Below, in pieces: positions 51,370 to 60,358 of a stretch of DNA of 64,000 nt. How positions within the stretch are numbered: the stretch's first letter is position 1; each line of letters opens with the position of its first letter. A program made the position numbers and the translations under genes. The notes under the pieces were generated by a model. The model was not told the origin of the DNA, made no database searches, and saw only the letters and a list, made by a program, of their open reading frames with translations. The stretch comes from Antribacter gilvus (GTDB lineage Bacteria > Actinomycetota > Actinomycetes > Actinomycetales > Cellulomonadaceae): contig NZ_QXTH01000010.1 in the NCBI RefSeq assembly GCF_003946865.1, positions 62,001 to 126,000 on the forward strand, read 5' to 3'.

Positions 51370-53055
51370 GTGCTCGCCTCCCCCCGCCTGTCCCCCGCCG
51401 TCGACCTCCACGTCACCGGCGGGGACACCGCCGCCGCACTCGAGTCGGCCTGGCACCTGGCCTGGTCCGACGTCGGCGCGTGCGTCCGGCCGCTCGGCGA
51501 CAGCCTCCCCGTGCTCACCGAGGGCGGCCCCTACCCCGGCGCGTGGCTGGAGAGCACGGCCTCGGTGAGCACCGAGGTCCTGGCGATGTTCGCGCCCGAG
51601 GTCGCCCGTGACACGCACCTCCTGCTCGCGCACGGTGCGCGCGACGACGGCCTCCTGCCCTACAAGGTCACCGCCGACGGCCCGGCGTTCTTCCAGGTGC
51701 AGCGCGTGACGCCCCTGGCCCGGGCGGTCCACGAGACGTACCAGCGGCTGGCGCGGGCGGAGGGCGCGGCCCGGGTGGAGGGCGCGGCGGGTACCGCCGG
51801 CGCAGCGCCGGGCGCGCCGGCGGTGGGTCCGCCGTCGGCCCGGGACTATCTCCGCACGATGTACGACGCGCTCGCCCGCGACGACGCCTGGATAGCCGCC
51901 CACCGCGACACCCGGGGCACGGGCGGCACCGAGGCCTTCTGCACCTACGACACGGGTCACGACGCCTCCCCGCGGTTCTGGCACGTGCCGGACACGACAC
52001 CGGGCGGCGACCCCGCCCGCTGGGACACCGGCAACCCGCGCCTGCCGTTCGTCGCCCCGGACCTGACCGCCCACACCGCCGGGCAGCGTACGTACCTCGC
52101 CCTGCTCGCGGCCGAGCTCGGCGAGGACCCCGGGCCGTGGCGGGCCGCCGCGCACAGGAGCCTCGCGGCCCTGGCCACCCTCCGCTCCGACGACGGCGCC
52201 TGGTACGACCTCGACGCCACCGGCAGTCCCGTCCGGATCGTCTCGGACGTGCTCCTCCGCGTCCTGGCCTGCGAGGCGGCCACGCACGAGGAGGCCCACG
52301 AGGTGCTCGCCCGCTACCTGCTCAGCACCCGGAAGCTGCACCCGGCGGTCCCGTTCGCGTCGCTCGCCCTCGACGACCCCCGCTTCGACCACGACGCCGG
52401 CCAGAACTCCTGGGGCGGCCCGACCAATCTCCTGTCCCTGATCCGCGCGCCGCGGGCGTTCGAGGAGTACGGGCACGTCGCCGAGCTGGCCGGCGCGCTG
52501 CGGCCCGCCGTCGTCGCCCTCGCACGCGCCCAGCGGTTCCCGCAGACGCTCGACCCCTGGACCGGCGCGCCCGGCTACACCGAGCAGTACTCCCCCGCCG
52601 CGCTCTTCTACCTCGACGCCGTCGAGCGCCTGTGCGGCATCCACGAGGACCCGGACGGCACCCTCTGGTTCTCCGGCGTCTCGCCCGTGGCACCCGGCCG
52701 GGAACCCGGCGTGTCGAGCGTGACGTACGCGAGGGAGACCGCGCCGTCGGGCAGCCGGGTGCGGTACGAGCAGGTCCTGACCCTCGCGCCCGACGGCACA
52801 GGCGGCGTCCGTGTGCGCCGCGACGGCGAGCCGTGGCTTGCCTTCCCCGCGGGGTGGCGGGTGGCGGTCGCGCCGTCGGGCGCGGTCACGGTGACAGGGC
52901 TGCACCCCGCCCCGGTGACGGGAGAGCTCACGCTGCCCGACGACGGCGGTGCGCGCCTCTCCCTGACCGTCGCCGGCAACGAGGTGGTGACCCTGGGTCC
53001 CGGGCCCGTGATCGCCCACCGGGGCGGGCCGGCCGTGATCCCGCTGACGACGTAG
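51370..53055 (+). CDS. Predicted intracellular (α/α)6-barrel glycoside hydrolase (GH63/MGH1-like)
   Basis: The protein has 561 residues from GTG 51370. No signal peptide is seen. The helical-barrel signatures are LLAHGARDDGLLPYKV, EAFCTYDTGHDASPRFWHV, SDDGAWYDLD, DAGQNSWGGPTNLLSLIRAP and GAPGYTEQYSPAALFYLDAVERL, then a β-sandwich tail. This order fits glycosidases of the MGH1/GH63 type that act on α- or β-linked oligosaccharides, but the exact family is uncertain. A Gly/Ala-rich insert occurs near residues 137-160. It is probably co-transcribed with the transporter binding protein and the next GH5 enzyme. Confidence 0.65.
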   Translation: MLASPRLSPAVDLHVTGGDTAAALESAWHLAWSDVGACVRPLGDSLPVLTEGGPYPGAWLESTASVSTEVLAMFAPEVARDTHLLLAHGARDDGLLPYKVTADGPAFFQVQRVTPLARAVHETYQRLARAEGAARVEGAAGTAGAAPGAPAVGPPSARDYLRTMYDALARDDAWIAAHRDTRGTGGTEAFCTYDTGHDASPRFWHVPDTTPGGDPARWDTGNPRLPFVAPDLTAHTAGQRTYLALLAAELGEDPGPWRAAAHRSLAALATLRSDDGAWYDLDATGSPVRIVSDVLLRVLACEAATHEEAHEVLARYLLSTRKLHPAVPFASLALDDPRFDHDAGQNSWGGPTNLLSLIRAPRAFEEYGHVAELAGALRPAVVALARAQRFPQTLDPWTGAPGYTEQYSPAALFYLDAVERLCGIHEDPDGTLWFSGVSPVAPGREPGVSSVTYARETAPSGSRVRYEQVLTLAPDGTGGVRVRRDGEPWLAFPAGWRVAVAPSGAVTVTGLHPAPVTGELTLPDDGGARLSLTVAGNEVVTLGPGPVIAHRGGPAVIPLTT

Positions 53056-53101
53056 CCCCCGACCACCGAGCCGACCCGCCGCCGACCCGACAAGGACCGC
53101 C

Positions 53102-54526
53102 ATGCCCCAGCCCGCTCCGCTCCCCTGGCTCACCGTCCAGGGCCGTCACCTCGTCGACCCTGCGGGGTCCGCAGTACGCCTCCAGGGCGTCGGCCTCGGC
53201 GGGTGGATGAACCTGGAGAACTTCATCACCGGCTACCCGGGCAACGAGTCGAACCTCCGCCGGGTGCTGCTGGACCGGATGGGTCGCGAGGCGTACGACG
53301 CCTTCTTCGACGAGTTCTACACGGCGTTCTTCGACGAGGACGACGCCGCGTACCTGACCTCCCTGGGGATCAACTCCGTACGGATCCCGTTCGGCTACAA
53401 GCACTTCGAGGACGACGCACGCCCCTTCGAGCTGCTCGAGGAGGGCTTCGAGCGGCTCGACCGGGTGGTCACGCTGCTCGCCCGGCACGGGATCTGGTCG
53501 GTGCTGGACCTGCACGCCGTCCCGGGCCGCCAGAACCAGCACTGGCACAGCGACAACCCGACGCACGTCGCCGACTTCTGGCAGCACCCACACTTCCAGG
53601 ACCGCGTGGTGCACCTGTGGGAGGCCCTCGCCGACCGCTACAAGGACCGTCCGGAGGTCGCGGGCTACAACCCGGTCAACGAGCCGTCGGACCCGACCGG
53701 CGAGGTGCTCCCCGCCTTCTACGACCGGCTCGAGAAGGCGATCCGGGCCGTGGACCCCCGGCACGTGCTGTTCCTGGACGGCAACAAGTACTCCACCGAC
53801 TTCTCCGCGTTCGCCGAGCGCAGCGAGCCGCTGCCGAACACCGTGTACACCGCGCACGACTACGCCCTGCCCGGGATCACCCGGGCCACCGCCTACCCGG
53901 GAGTGGTCCGCGGGGAGTACGTGGACCGCGACGTCCTCGAGGCGACGTTCCTGCGGCGGACGGAGTTCATGCGGTCCACCGGGACGCCGGTCTGGATCGG
54001 CGAGTTCGGACCCGTCTACCCGGACCCCGCGCAGGACGGGTGGCGCCTGCAGATCCTGCAGGACCAGCTCGACATCTACGCCGAGCACGACGCGAGCTGG
54101 GCCCTGTGGACCTACAAGGACGTGGGGCTCCAGGGGCTCGTGCACGCCAGGCCGTCGAGCCCGTACCTGTCGCTGATCAGCGACGTGCTGGCGACGAAGC
54201 AGCGGCTGGGGATCGACTCGTGGGGCGGAACGGACGCCGGGGTGCGGGACGTCCTCGACCCGGTCGACGCCCTCTTCGACCGCGAGTTCCCCGAGTACGA
54301 GCCGTGGCCGTGGGGTCGCGGTCCGCACGTCGCCGTGCTGGTGCGGCACATCCTGCTCGCGGAACCGCTCGCGGAGCGGTTCGGCGACCTGTTCCGCGGC
54401 GTGTCGCCCGAGCAGGCGCGGGAGCTGGCGCGCTCGTTCCGGTTCGCGGGGTGCGACCGGCGGCAGGGTCTCGCGGAGGTGCTGCGGGCGCACCTGGGGC
54501 GGCCCGACGCGCTGACCGGGGAATGA
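53102..54526 (+). CDS. Intracellular GH5-family glycoside hydrolase
   Basis: The protein has 474 residues from ATG 53102. No signal peptide. (β/α)8 motifs: LQGVGLGGWMNLENFITGY, INSVRIPFGYKHF, VLDLHAVPGRQNQHWH, GYNPVNEP with acid/base Glu194, and PVWIGEFGPV with nucleophile Glu301. This is the exo-β-glucanase-like branch of GH5 (NEP and GEFG motifs). A cytosolic location and transporter context suggest it hydrolyses imported β-glucan-type oligosaccharides. The last 90 residues form a helical extension of unknown use. Confidence 0.88.
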   Translation: MPQPAPLPWLTVQGRHLVDPAGSAVRLQGVGLGGWMNLENFITGYPGNESNLRRVLLDRMGREAYDAFFDEFYTAFFDEDDAAYLTSLGINSVRIPFGYKHFEDDARPFELLEEGFERLDRVVTLLARHGIWSVLDLHAVPGRQNQHWHSDNPTHVADFWQHPHFQDRVVHLWEALADRYKDRPEVAGYNPVNEPSDPTGEVLPAFYDRLEKAIRAVDPRHVLFLDGNKYSTDFSAFAERSEPLPNTVYTAHDYALPGITRATAYPGVVRGEYVDRDVLEATFLRRTEFMRSTGTPVWIGEFGPVYPDPAQDGWRLQILQDQLDIYAEHDASWALWTYKDVGLQGLVHARPSSPYLSLISDVLATKQRLGIDSWGGTDAGVRDVLDPVDALFDREFPEYEPWPWGRGPHVAVLVRHILLAEPLAERFGDLFRGVSPEQARELARSFRFAGCDRRQGLAEVLRAHLGRPDALTGE

Positions 54527-54590
54527 CGCCGAGGTGGTGCCCCCGACCGCGCGCGCTCGGAGCGCTCGGGGCGTGGGCACCACCTCGGCG
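54527..54590. terminator. Bidirectional terminator between GH5 and sod genes
   Basis: The 16-base arms 54527-54542 and 54575-54590 (CGCCGAGGTGGTGCCC) are exact complements, with further inner pairing CCCGA/TCGGG. It starts right after the GH5 stop and ends 26 bases from the sod stop. Confidence 0.82.
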
Positions 54591-54616
54591 GCGGTGCTAC
54601 AGGACGAACCGCAGCG

Positions 54617-55240
54617 TCACGGGACGATGAGGCCCGCGGTCTGCGTCTTCGCGCGCTGGAGGCGTGCCTCAGCGTCCGACCAGTTGACGACGCTCCACCA
54701 GGCCGTGACGTAGTCGGCACGGACGTTCTGGTAGTCGAGGTAGTACGCGTGCTCCCAGCAGTCGAGCAGCACGATCGGCACCAGGCCGAGCGGGATGTTG
54801 CCCTGCTGGTCGTAGAGCTGCACGATGATCAGCTTCTGACCGATCGAGTCCCAGGCGAGGATGGCCCAGCCCGACCCCTGGACGCCCGCCGCGACGGCCG
54901 CGAAGTGCGCCTTGAACTTGTCGAACGAGCCGAAGTGCTCGTCGATGGCCGAGCCGATCTCACCGGTGGGCTCGCCGCCGCCCTCGGGCGACAGGTTGGT
55001 CCAGAACGCGGAGTGGTTGATGTGGCCGCCGAGGTTGAACGCAAGGTTCTTCTCGTGCAGGTTCACGGCCGCGAGGTCACCCTTGTCGCGGGCCTCCTCG
55101 AGCTTGTCCAGCGCCGTGTTGGCGCCGGCGACGTAAGCAGCGTGGTGCTTGGAGTGGTGCAGCTCCATGATCCTGCCCGAGATGTGCGGCTCGAGCGATC
55201 CGTAGTCGTAGGACAGGTCAGGGAGCGAGTAGACAGCCAT
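54617..55240 (-). CDS. sodA: Superoxide dismutase (Fe/Mn family)
   Basis: The protein has 207 residues. Metal ligands are in place: His28 (MELHHSKHH), His76 ([10 protein letters not shown]), Asp160 and His164 ([13 protein letters not shown]). [13 protein letters not shown] and GSGWAILAW are family signatures. Length and lack of signal peptide are normal. Fe or Mn preference cannot be read safely; GGH-type residues favour Mn. It removes superoxide, and sits next to the respiratory chain genes. Confidence 0.96.
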   Translation of the reverse strand: MAVYSLPDLSYDYGSLEPHISGRIMELHHSKHHAAYVAGANTALDKLEEARDKGDLAAVNLHEKNLAFNLGGHINHSAFWTNLSPEGGGEPTGEIGSAIDEHFGSFDKFKAHFAAVAAGVQGSGWAILAWDSIGQKLIIVQLYDQQGNIPLGLVPIVLLDCWEHAYYLDYQNVRADYVTAWWSVVNWSDAEARLQRAKTQTAGLIVP

Positions 55241-55317
55241 GCTGAGTTACCTCCTGGATCGGGCCGCTCACCGTACGGCGGGCGGCAGGTCGCCCCGGAC
55301 TCCTCCCGGGGACGAGA

Positions 55318-55369
55318 ACGACCCGCCCCTCCGCCCGCCGCGCAGGCGAGGGGTAGAGGGACGGGTCGT
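55318..55369. terminator. Terminator downstream of the qcrCAB operon
   Basis: Arms 55318-55331 and 55356-55369 are complementary except for one G:T pair. It lies about 20 bases after the qcrB stop (minus strand) and upstream of sodA. Confidence 0.72.
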
Positions 55370-55389
55370 CACGTGGTGGCGCAGGATGC

Positions 55390-57105
55390 TCAGTGCTCCT
55401 GCGCAGTCCCGGCTCCGACGCCGGCCTCGAGGGCCGGGTGCTCGGCAGCACCGAGCGCGTCGTGCTCGCCGTGGGAGTGCGCCGCGGCCAGCTCCGCCGG
55501 GGTCACCGGCTCGACACGGTCCTCGAAGAAGAACCGCGAGACCCGGTGCCAGCGGCGGTCGGCCGCGTAGCCCTTGCGCTTGACGCCACGGGCGTCCGTC
55601 TTGGGCTCGAGCCGCAGCGGGACCGGTGCGTCGTAGTTGACGCGCAGCCAGCGCTCCTGCTCGTCCAGCGGACGGTGGACCTCGATGTACTCGCCGTTGG
55701 CGAAGCGCACGATGCGTCCGGTCTCGTGACCGTGCAGCACCAGCTCGCGGTCCTTGCGCTGGAGCCCGAGGCAGACACGCTTGGTCACCCAGAACGCGAA
55801 GACCGGTCCCACGAACAGCAGGATGCGGAACACCCAGGTGATCGTGTTGATGGACAGGTCGAAGTGCGTGGCGATGAGGTCGTTCGAGCCGGCCAGGGCC
55901 AGGATGATGAACGCCGTCAGGAACGTCACGCCCAGCGCGGTACGGGTCGGCACGTTGCGCGGCCGGTCGAGCACGTGGTGCTCGCGCTGGTCGCCCGACA
56001 CCTTGGCCTCGACGAACGGGTACACGAACAGGAACGTGAACAGGATGCCGGGGATCACCACGGCGGGGATCAGCACGTTCAGCGAGAGCGTGTAGCCGAG
56101 GATCACCCACTCGGTCCCTTGGCCCGGCATGAGGCGGAGCGCGCCCTCGAGGAACAGCATGTACCAGTCGGGCTGGGCACCCGCGGACACCGGCGACGGG
56201 TCGAACGGGCCGTAGTTCCAGACGTTGTTGATCGCCATCGTGGCACCCATGAGCGCGAGCACGCCGAAGACGATGAAGAAGTTGCCCGTCATCTTCGTGA
56301 TGTACACCGGGAACAGCGGGTAGCCCACCACGTTCTGGTTGGTGCGGCCGCCACCCGGGTACTGCGTGTGCTTGTGCAGCACCATGAGGAACAGGTGCAG
56401 CGCGATCAGCGCGAGAAGCAGGCCCGGCACCACGAGGATGTGGATGGTGAAGAGGCGCGGCACGATGTGCTCGCCCGGGAACTCGCCGCCGAACACCATG
56501 TAGGACATGAACGAGCCGATCACCGGGATCGACTTGATGACACCGTCGGTGATCCGGAGACCGTTGCCCGAGAGCACGTCGTCCGGGAGGGAGTAGCCGG
56601 AGAAGCCGGCGGCCAGGCCCAGGATCATGAGCGTGCAGCCCACGAGCCAGTTCAGCTCGCGCGGCTTGCGGAACGCGCCGGTGAAGAACACGCGCATCAT
56701 GTGGACCACGATCGCGGCCATGAAGATCAGGGCCGACCAGTGGTGGATCTGCCGCATCAGCAGGCCGCCGCGCACCTCGAACGACATCTCGAGCGTGGAG
56801 GCGAACGCCACCGACATGAGCTGCCCGTGCATGTTCGCCGGGTGCTCGCCGTGGTACTCCACCAGCGCCATCGAGGGCTGGAAGAACATCGTCAGGAAGA
56901 TGCCGGAGATGAGCAGCACGACGAACGAGAAGAGCGCGATCTCGCCGAGCATGAACGACCAGTGGTCGGGGAAGACCTTGCGGGCGAACTCCTTGACCGC
57001 GACACCGATGCTGGTGCGCTGGTCGAGGTAGTCGGCAGCCTTTCCGGCACCCGTGGTGGGCTGTGCCGGGGCCTCTGTGTGCTTGGTGGAGGCGGTGGTG
57101 CTCAC
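55390..57105 (-). CDS. qcrB: Cytochrome bc1 complex cytochrome b subunit
   Basis: The protein has 571 residues from GTG 57105, overlapping the qcrA TGA (GTGA). Eight or more membrane helices are seen. Haem-binding His pairs lie in MRQIHHWSALIFMAAIVVHMMRV and RLFTIHILVVPGLLLALIALHLF. Qo-site motif appears as PDWYMLFLEGALR (PDWY in place of PEWY). The long C-terminal extension with VKRKGYAADRRWHR is typical of actinobacteria, where bc1 forms a supercomplex with the aa3 oxidase. Confidence 0.95.
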   Translation of the reverse strand: MSTTASTKHTEAPAQPTTGAGKAADYLDQRTSIGVAVKEFARKVFPDHWSFMLGEIALFSFVVLLISGIFLTMFFQPSMALVEYHGEHPANMHGQLMSVAFASTLEMSFEVRGGLLMRQIHHWSALIFMAAIVVHMMRVFFTGAFRKPRELNWLVGCTLMILGLAAGFSGYSLPDDVLSGNGLRITDGVIKSIPVIGSFMSYMVFGGEFPGEHIVPRLFTIHILVVPGLLLALIALHLFLMVLHKHTQYPGGGRTNQNVVGYPLFPVYITKMTGNFFIVFGVLALMGATMAINNVWNYGPFDPSPVSAGAQPDWYMLFLEGALRLMPGQGTEWVILGYTLSLNVLIPAVVIPGILFTFLFVYPFVEAKVSGDQREHHVLDRPRNVPTRTALGVTFLTAFIILALAGSNDLIATHFDLSINTITWVFRILLFVGPVFAFWVTKRVCLGLQRKDRELVLHGHETGRIVRFANGEYIEVHRPLDEQERWLRVNYDAPVPLRLEPKTDARGVKRKGYAADRRWHRVSRFFFEDRVEPVTPAELAAAHSHGEHDALGAAEHPALEAGVGAGTAQEH

Positions 57106-58160
57106 TTCAGACGCTCCCAGTAGCTCGGGCCGACGGGCTCGGCGAAGCCGTCCTGCGCGACCAGGTAGCCCTCGTCGTCGACCGTGATGGGCAGCTGCGG
57201 CAGCGGCCGGTTGGCCGGGCCGAAGACGACCTTCGCGCTGTCGGCCACGTCGAACGTCGACTGGTGGCACGGGCACAGCAGGTGGTGCGTCTGCTGCTCG
57301 TACAGGGCTACGGGACAACCCACGTGCGTGCAGATCTTCGAGAAGGCCACGATACCGTCGTAGGACCATCCTTCGCCCTGCTCGGACTTGATGTCCTGCG
57401 GGTCGAGGCGGACCAGGAGGACCACGGCCTTGGACTTCTCCGTGATCCACTCGTGCGACTCGCGGTACTCCTCGGTCACGTCGGGGATGACGTGGAAGAC
57501 GGAGCCGACCGTGACGTCGGCCGCCCTGATGGGCCGGCCCGACGGGTCGATCGCCAGGCGCATGCCCTTCTCCCAGAGGGTGTGCTTGAACTTCGAGACC
57601 TTCCAGTCGCCACCGACGCTGCCGATGAGCGGCACCGCGATCGTCAGCGGGAAGAGCGCGAGAGCCGAGAGCACGGCGCCCTTGAGCACGCCACGGCGGC
57701 CGATGCCCGAGTCTGCGGCACCCTCCTTCAGGTCGGCGACGGCGCCTGTGCGAGCCTCGTCCGAGCTGCGCGTGACGTGGCGCTCCTGGATCATCTCGTG
57801 GTCGCCCATGAGGGTCTTGGCCCAGTGGATTCCGGCGATGCCGATACCGAGCAGCGAGACCGTGAGCCCGAGGCCCAGCAGGAGCGTGGACAGGCGGACG
57901 CCCGACGTGCCGCCCTCCGGCGGCACCATGACGTACGCGACCAGCGTGCCGACGGTGCCCAGGATCGACAGGACGAACAGCAGGGTCACCGTGCGCTCCG
58001 CGCGCTTGTTGGCCTGGGGGTCCGTGTCGGTCAGCCGGTGGCGGTGCTCCGGGACGCCCGGGTCGGTGAACCGCTCCGGGTGGACCAGCTCGCCGTGGTC
58101 CGTGCCGTGCGCCGTCACCTCGGTCGAGGCGTCGGCGGGGGTGTTCTGGTTCTCGCTCAC
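57102..58160 (-). CDS. qcrA: Cytochrome bc1 complex Rieske iron-sulfur subunit
   Basis: The protein has 352 residues from GTG 58160, overlapping the qcrC TGA (GTGA). Three membrane helices are predicted (about 55-75, 88-110, 160-185), as in actinobacterial QcrA. The [2Fe-2S] ligands are in CTHVGCP and CPCHQSTFD. A twin-arginine-like GRRGVLKG precedes the third helix. It passes electrons from quinol to the dihaem cytochrome c subunit. Confidence 0.95.
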   Translation of the reverse strand: MSENQNTPADASTEVTAHGTDHGELVHPERFTDPGVPEHRHRLTDTDPQANKRAERTVTLLFVLSILGTVGTLVAYVMVPPEGGTSGVRLSTLLLGLGLTVSLLGIGIAGIHWAKTLMGDHEMIQERHVTRSSDEARTGAVADLKEGAADSGIGRRGVLKGAVLSALALFPLTIAVPLIGSVGGDWKVSKFKHTLWEKGMRLAIDPSGRPIRAADVTVGSVFHVIPDVTEEYRESHEWITEKSKAVVLLVRLDPQDIKSEQGEGWSYDGIVAFSKICTHVGCPVALYEQQTHHLLCPCHQSTFDVADSAKVVFGPANRPLPQLPITVDDEGYLVAQDGFAEPVGPSYWERLK

Positions 58161-58936
58161 GAGGACTTCGCTCCGATCCACACTGCCGCGCCGATCAGCA
58201 GGCCCAGGCCGACGACCCAGCCCCACAGACCCTCGCTGACGGGACCGAGGCCTCCGAGGGCGTTGCCGCCCGCCGAGCCCTCGCGCTGGTCCACGAGGAA
58301 CGCGATGATGTCCTGCTTCTCTTCCGGCGTGATGTTGGCGTCGTTGAACACCGGCATCGACTGCGGGCCGGTGGACATCGCCTGATAGATGTTGCGCGGC
58401 GTGGTCTCCCACAGCGCCGGGGCGAACTTGCCCTCGGACAGGGCACCGCCCGCGCCCACGGCGTTGTGGCACATGGCGCAGTTGGTGCGGAAGAGCGCCA
58501 TGCCGTTGGCGATGTCGCCCTCGGCCGGGTCGACCTGCGCGTCCGTGGGGATCGAGGGACCGGCGCCGAGCGACGAGATGTAGGCGGCCAGGGCGGCGGT
58601 CTGCTCCTCGTCCATCTGCGGCGGCTTGGCCTCGGCCTGCGGGCCGTTCATCTGCATGGGCATGCGACCGGTGGAGACCTGGAAGTCCACGGCGGCGGCG
58701 CCGACACCGATGAGGGACGGCACGCCGTCCCTGCCCTCCGCGCTGGGGCCGTGGCAGGTGGCGCAGTTGGCCTGGAAGAGCTTCTTCCCGGTCTCGATGT
58801 CCGCGGTGCTGGCGGTCTCGGCCGAAGCCGTGCTCGGAGCCAGGGCGGCATACACGCCACCCGTGACCAGCAGCGCCAGCAGCAGGAGCACGACCGGCGC
58901 CAGCCGGTGGTGCCTGCGGGCGGCGAGTGCCTTCAC
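58157..58936 (-). CDS. qcrC: Cytochrome bc1 complex dihaem cytochrome c subunit
   Basis: The protein has 259 residues from GTG 58936 with GAGG upstream. An N-terminal membrane anchor (RLAPVVLLLLALLVTGGVYAAL) leads to two haem c domains: CATCHG and CAMCHN, each with a later Met ligand candidate (RMPMQMNGP, QSMPVFND). A C-terminal helix (LWGWVVGLGLLIGAAVWIG) anchors it again. It replaces a soluble cytochrome c in actinobacterial supercomplexes. Confidence 0.95.
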   Translation of the reverse strand: MKALAARRHHRLAPVVLLLLALLVTGGVYAALAPSTASAETASTADIETGKKLFQANCATCHGPSAEGRDGVPSLIGVGAAAVDFQVSTGRMPMQMNGPQAEAKPPQMDEEQTAALAAYISSLGAGPSIPTDAQVDPAEGDIANGMALFRTNCAMCHNAVGAGGALSEGKFAPALWETTPRNIYQAMSTGPQSMPVFNDANITPEEKQDIIAFLVDQREGSAGGNALGGLGPVSEGLWGWVVGLGLLIGAAVWIGAKSS

Positions 58937-59023
58937 GAAATGATCCTCGTCTCGCTGTGGGGGGTTCTGAGTTCTATCAAACCGGTCTGCGCGCGGGTGC
59001 ACACGCCGGGGCGGTCGCGTACG

Positions 59024-59677
59024 TCAGCGCAGCAGGTAGATGACTGCGAACAGCGCGATCCAGACGACGTCGACGAAGTGCCAGTAGTACGACACGACGA
59101 TGCCGGTGGTCGCCTCGTGGTGGCCGAACTTCCGCGCGGCGAACGAGCGTCCGAGCAGGAAGAGGAAGGCGATGAGGCCGCCGACCACGTGCAGGCCGTG
59201 GAAGCCGGTCGTCAGGTAGAAGACCGAGCCGTACGGGCTCGAGGAGATCGAGAGGCCCTCGTGCACCAGCTCCGCGTACTCGAAGACCTGGCCGCCGATG
59301 AAGAAGGCGCCCATCACGAACGTCATCGTCATCCACTCGTTCATGCCCCAGCGCCAGAACTGGGCGATGCTGCCCGTCCGCGCGGCCTGGAAGCGCTCGG
59401 CGGCGAACACGCCCGCCTGGCAGGTGAACGAGGACAGCACCAGGACGATGGTGTTCAGGAGGGAGAAGCTGATGTTGAGCTTGTCCGACTGGGCCGCCCA
59501 CTCCTCGGCCGGCATGACCTGCCGCACGGTGAAGTACATCGCGAAGAGCGCGGCGAAGAACATGAGCTCGCTCGCGAGCCAGACGATCGTCCCCACCTGG
59601 ACCGGGTTGGGACGATTGACGCTCACGTGCTGGTGGGTGTGGGTGGCAGCAGCCGTTGCGGTCGACACGACAGCCAT
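59024..59677 (-). CDS. ctaE: Cytochrome c oxidase subunit III
   Basis: The protein has 217 residues from ATG 59677 (an in-frame GTG at 59707 is less likely). Five membrane helices are seen, e.g. [42 protein letters not shown] and [28 protein letters not shown], all family signatures. It is part of the aa3-type oxidase. It lies 87 bases upstream of qcrC in the usual actinobacterial ctaE-qcrCAB order. Confidence 0.95.
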   Translation of the reverse strand: MAVVSTATAAATHTHQHVSVNRPNPVQVGTIVWLASELMFFAALFAMYFTVRQVMPAEEWAAQSDKLNISFSLLNTIVLVLSSFTCQAGVFAAERFQAARTGSIAQFWRWGMNEWMTMTFVMGAFFIGGQVFEYAELVHEGLSISSSPYGSVFYLTTGFHGLHVVGGLIAFLFLLGRSFAARKFGHHEATTGIVVSYYWHFVDVVWIALFAVIYLLR

Positions 59678-59883
59678 TATGGCCGACGTTCGACCTGTTC
59701 GGGCCACTCGGGCGCCGGCCGCGGGCGTCGAATCTCACAAAGCCTCCAGAACTCCCCACCACGGCCGTCACTTGATGACGGAGCGTGGAAGAGTGCCATG
59801 AAAAGGACGTGAGACATACCTGCCGCTGGCAGCGGCCGTGTGCCACGATTCGAGTCGGACGTATCGCCACGAGGAGACGAGCC

Positions 59884-60315
59884 ATGACCACCGAAGTGAC
59901 GGGCAAGGACACGACAGTGACGTCGGAAGCAGCGCAGACCGCGCCGCACATCCTGCTCTACAGCGACGACCACGCGGTGCGCGAACAGGTGCGCCTCGCC
60001 GTCGGACCGAGGATCGGCGCCGGGACGCCGGAGATCGTGTGGCACGAGGTCGCCACGCCGGCCGCTGTCATCGCCCAGGCGGACCGCGGTGGCTGGGACC
60101 TGCTGGTCCTCGACGGCGAGGCCGACAAGGCGGGCGGCATGGGGCTGTGCCGCCAGCTCAAGAACGAGGTCTACAACTGCCCGCCCGTGCTGGTGCTGAC
60201 CGGGCGCCCGCAGGACGCGTGGCTCGCCTCCTGGTCCCTGGCCGACGGCGTCGTCGCGCGCCCGCTCGACCCGTTCGAGCTCCAGGGGACGGTCGCGCGC
60301 CTGCTCGCCCGCTGA
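59884..60315 (+). CDS. Receiver-like protein with Lys-to-Arg change
   Basis: The protein has 143 residues from ATG 59884 (GAGGAGACGAGCC upstream). It has a CheY-like fold: acidic pair in [13 protein letters not shown], putative phospho-acceptor Asp in [23 protein letters not shown], Thr in VLVLTGRPQ, and [13 protein letters not shown] where the conserved Lys of KP is Arg. It has no output domain. Homologues occur next to ctaE in many actinobacteria. It is divergent from ctaE and 43 bases before trpD. Confidence 0.78.
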   Translation: MTTEVTGKDTTVTSEAAQTAPHILLYSDDHAVREQVRLAVGPRIGAGTPEIVWHEVATPAAVIAQADRGGWDLLVLDGEADKAGGMGLCRQLKNEVYNCPPVLVLTGRPQDAWLASWSLADGVVARPLDPFELQGTVARLLAR

Positions 60316-60358
60316 CGACGCACCCACCCGACCGACCGAGAGAACCGAGGGACACCGC

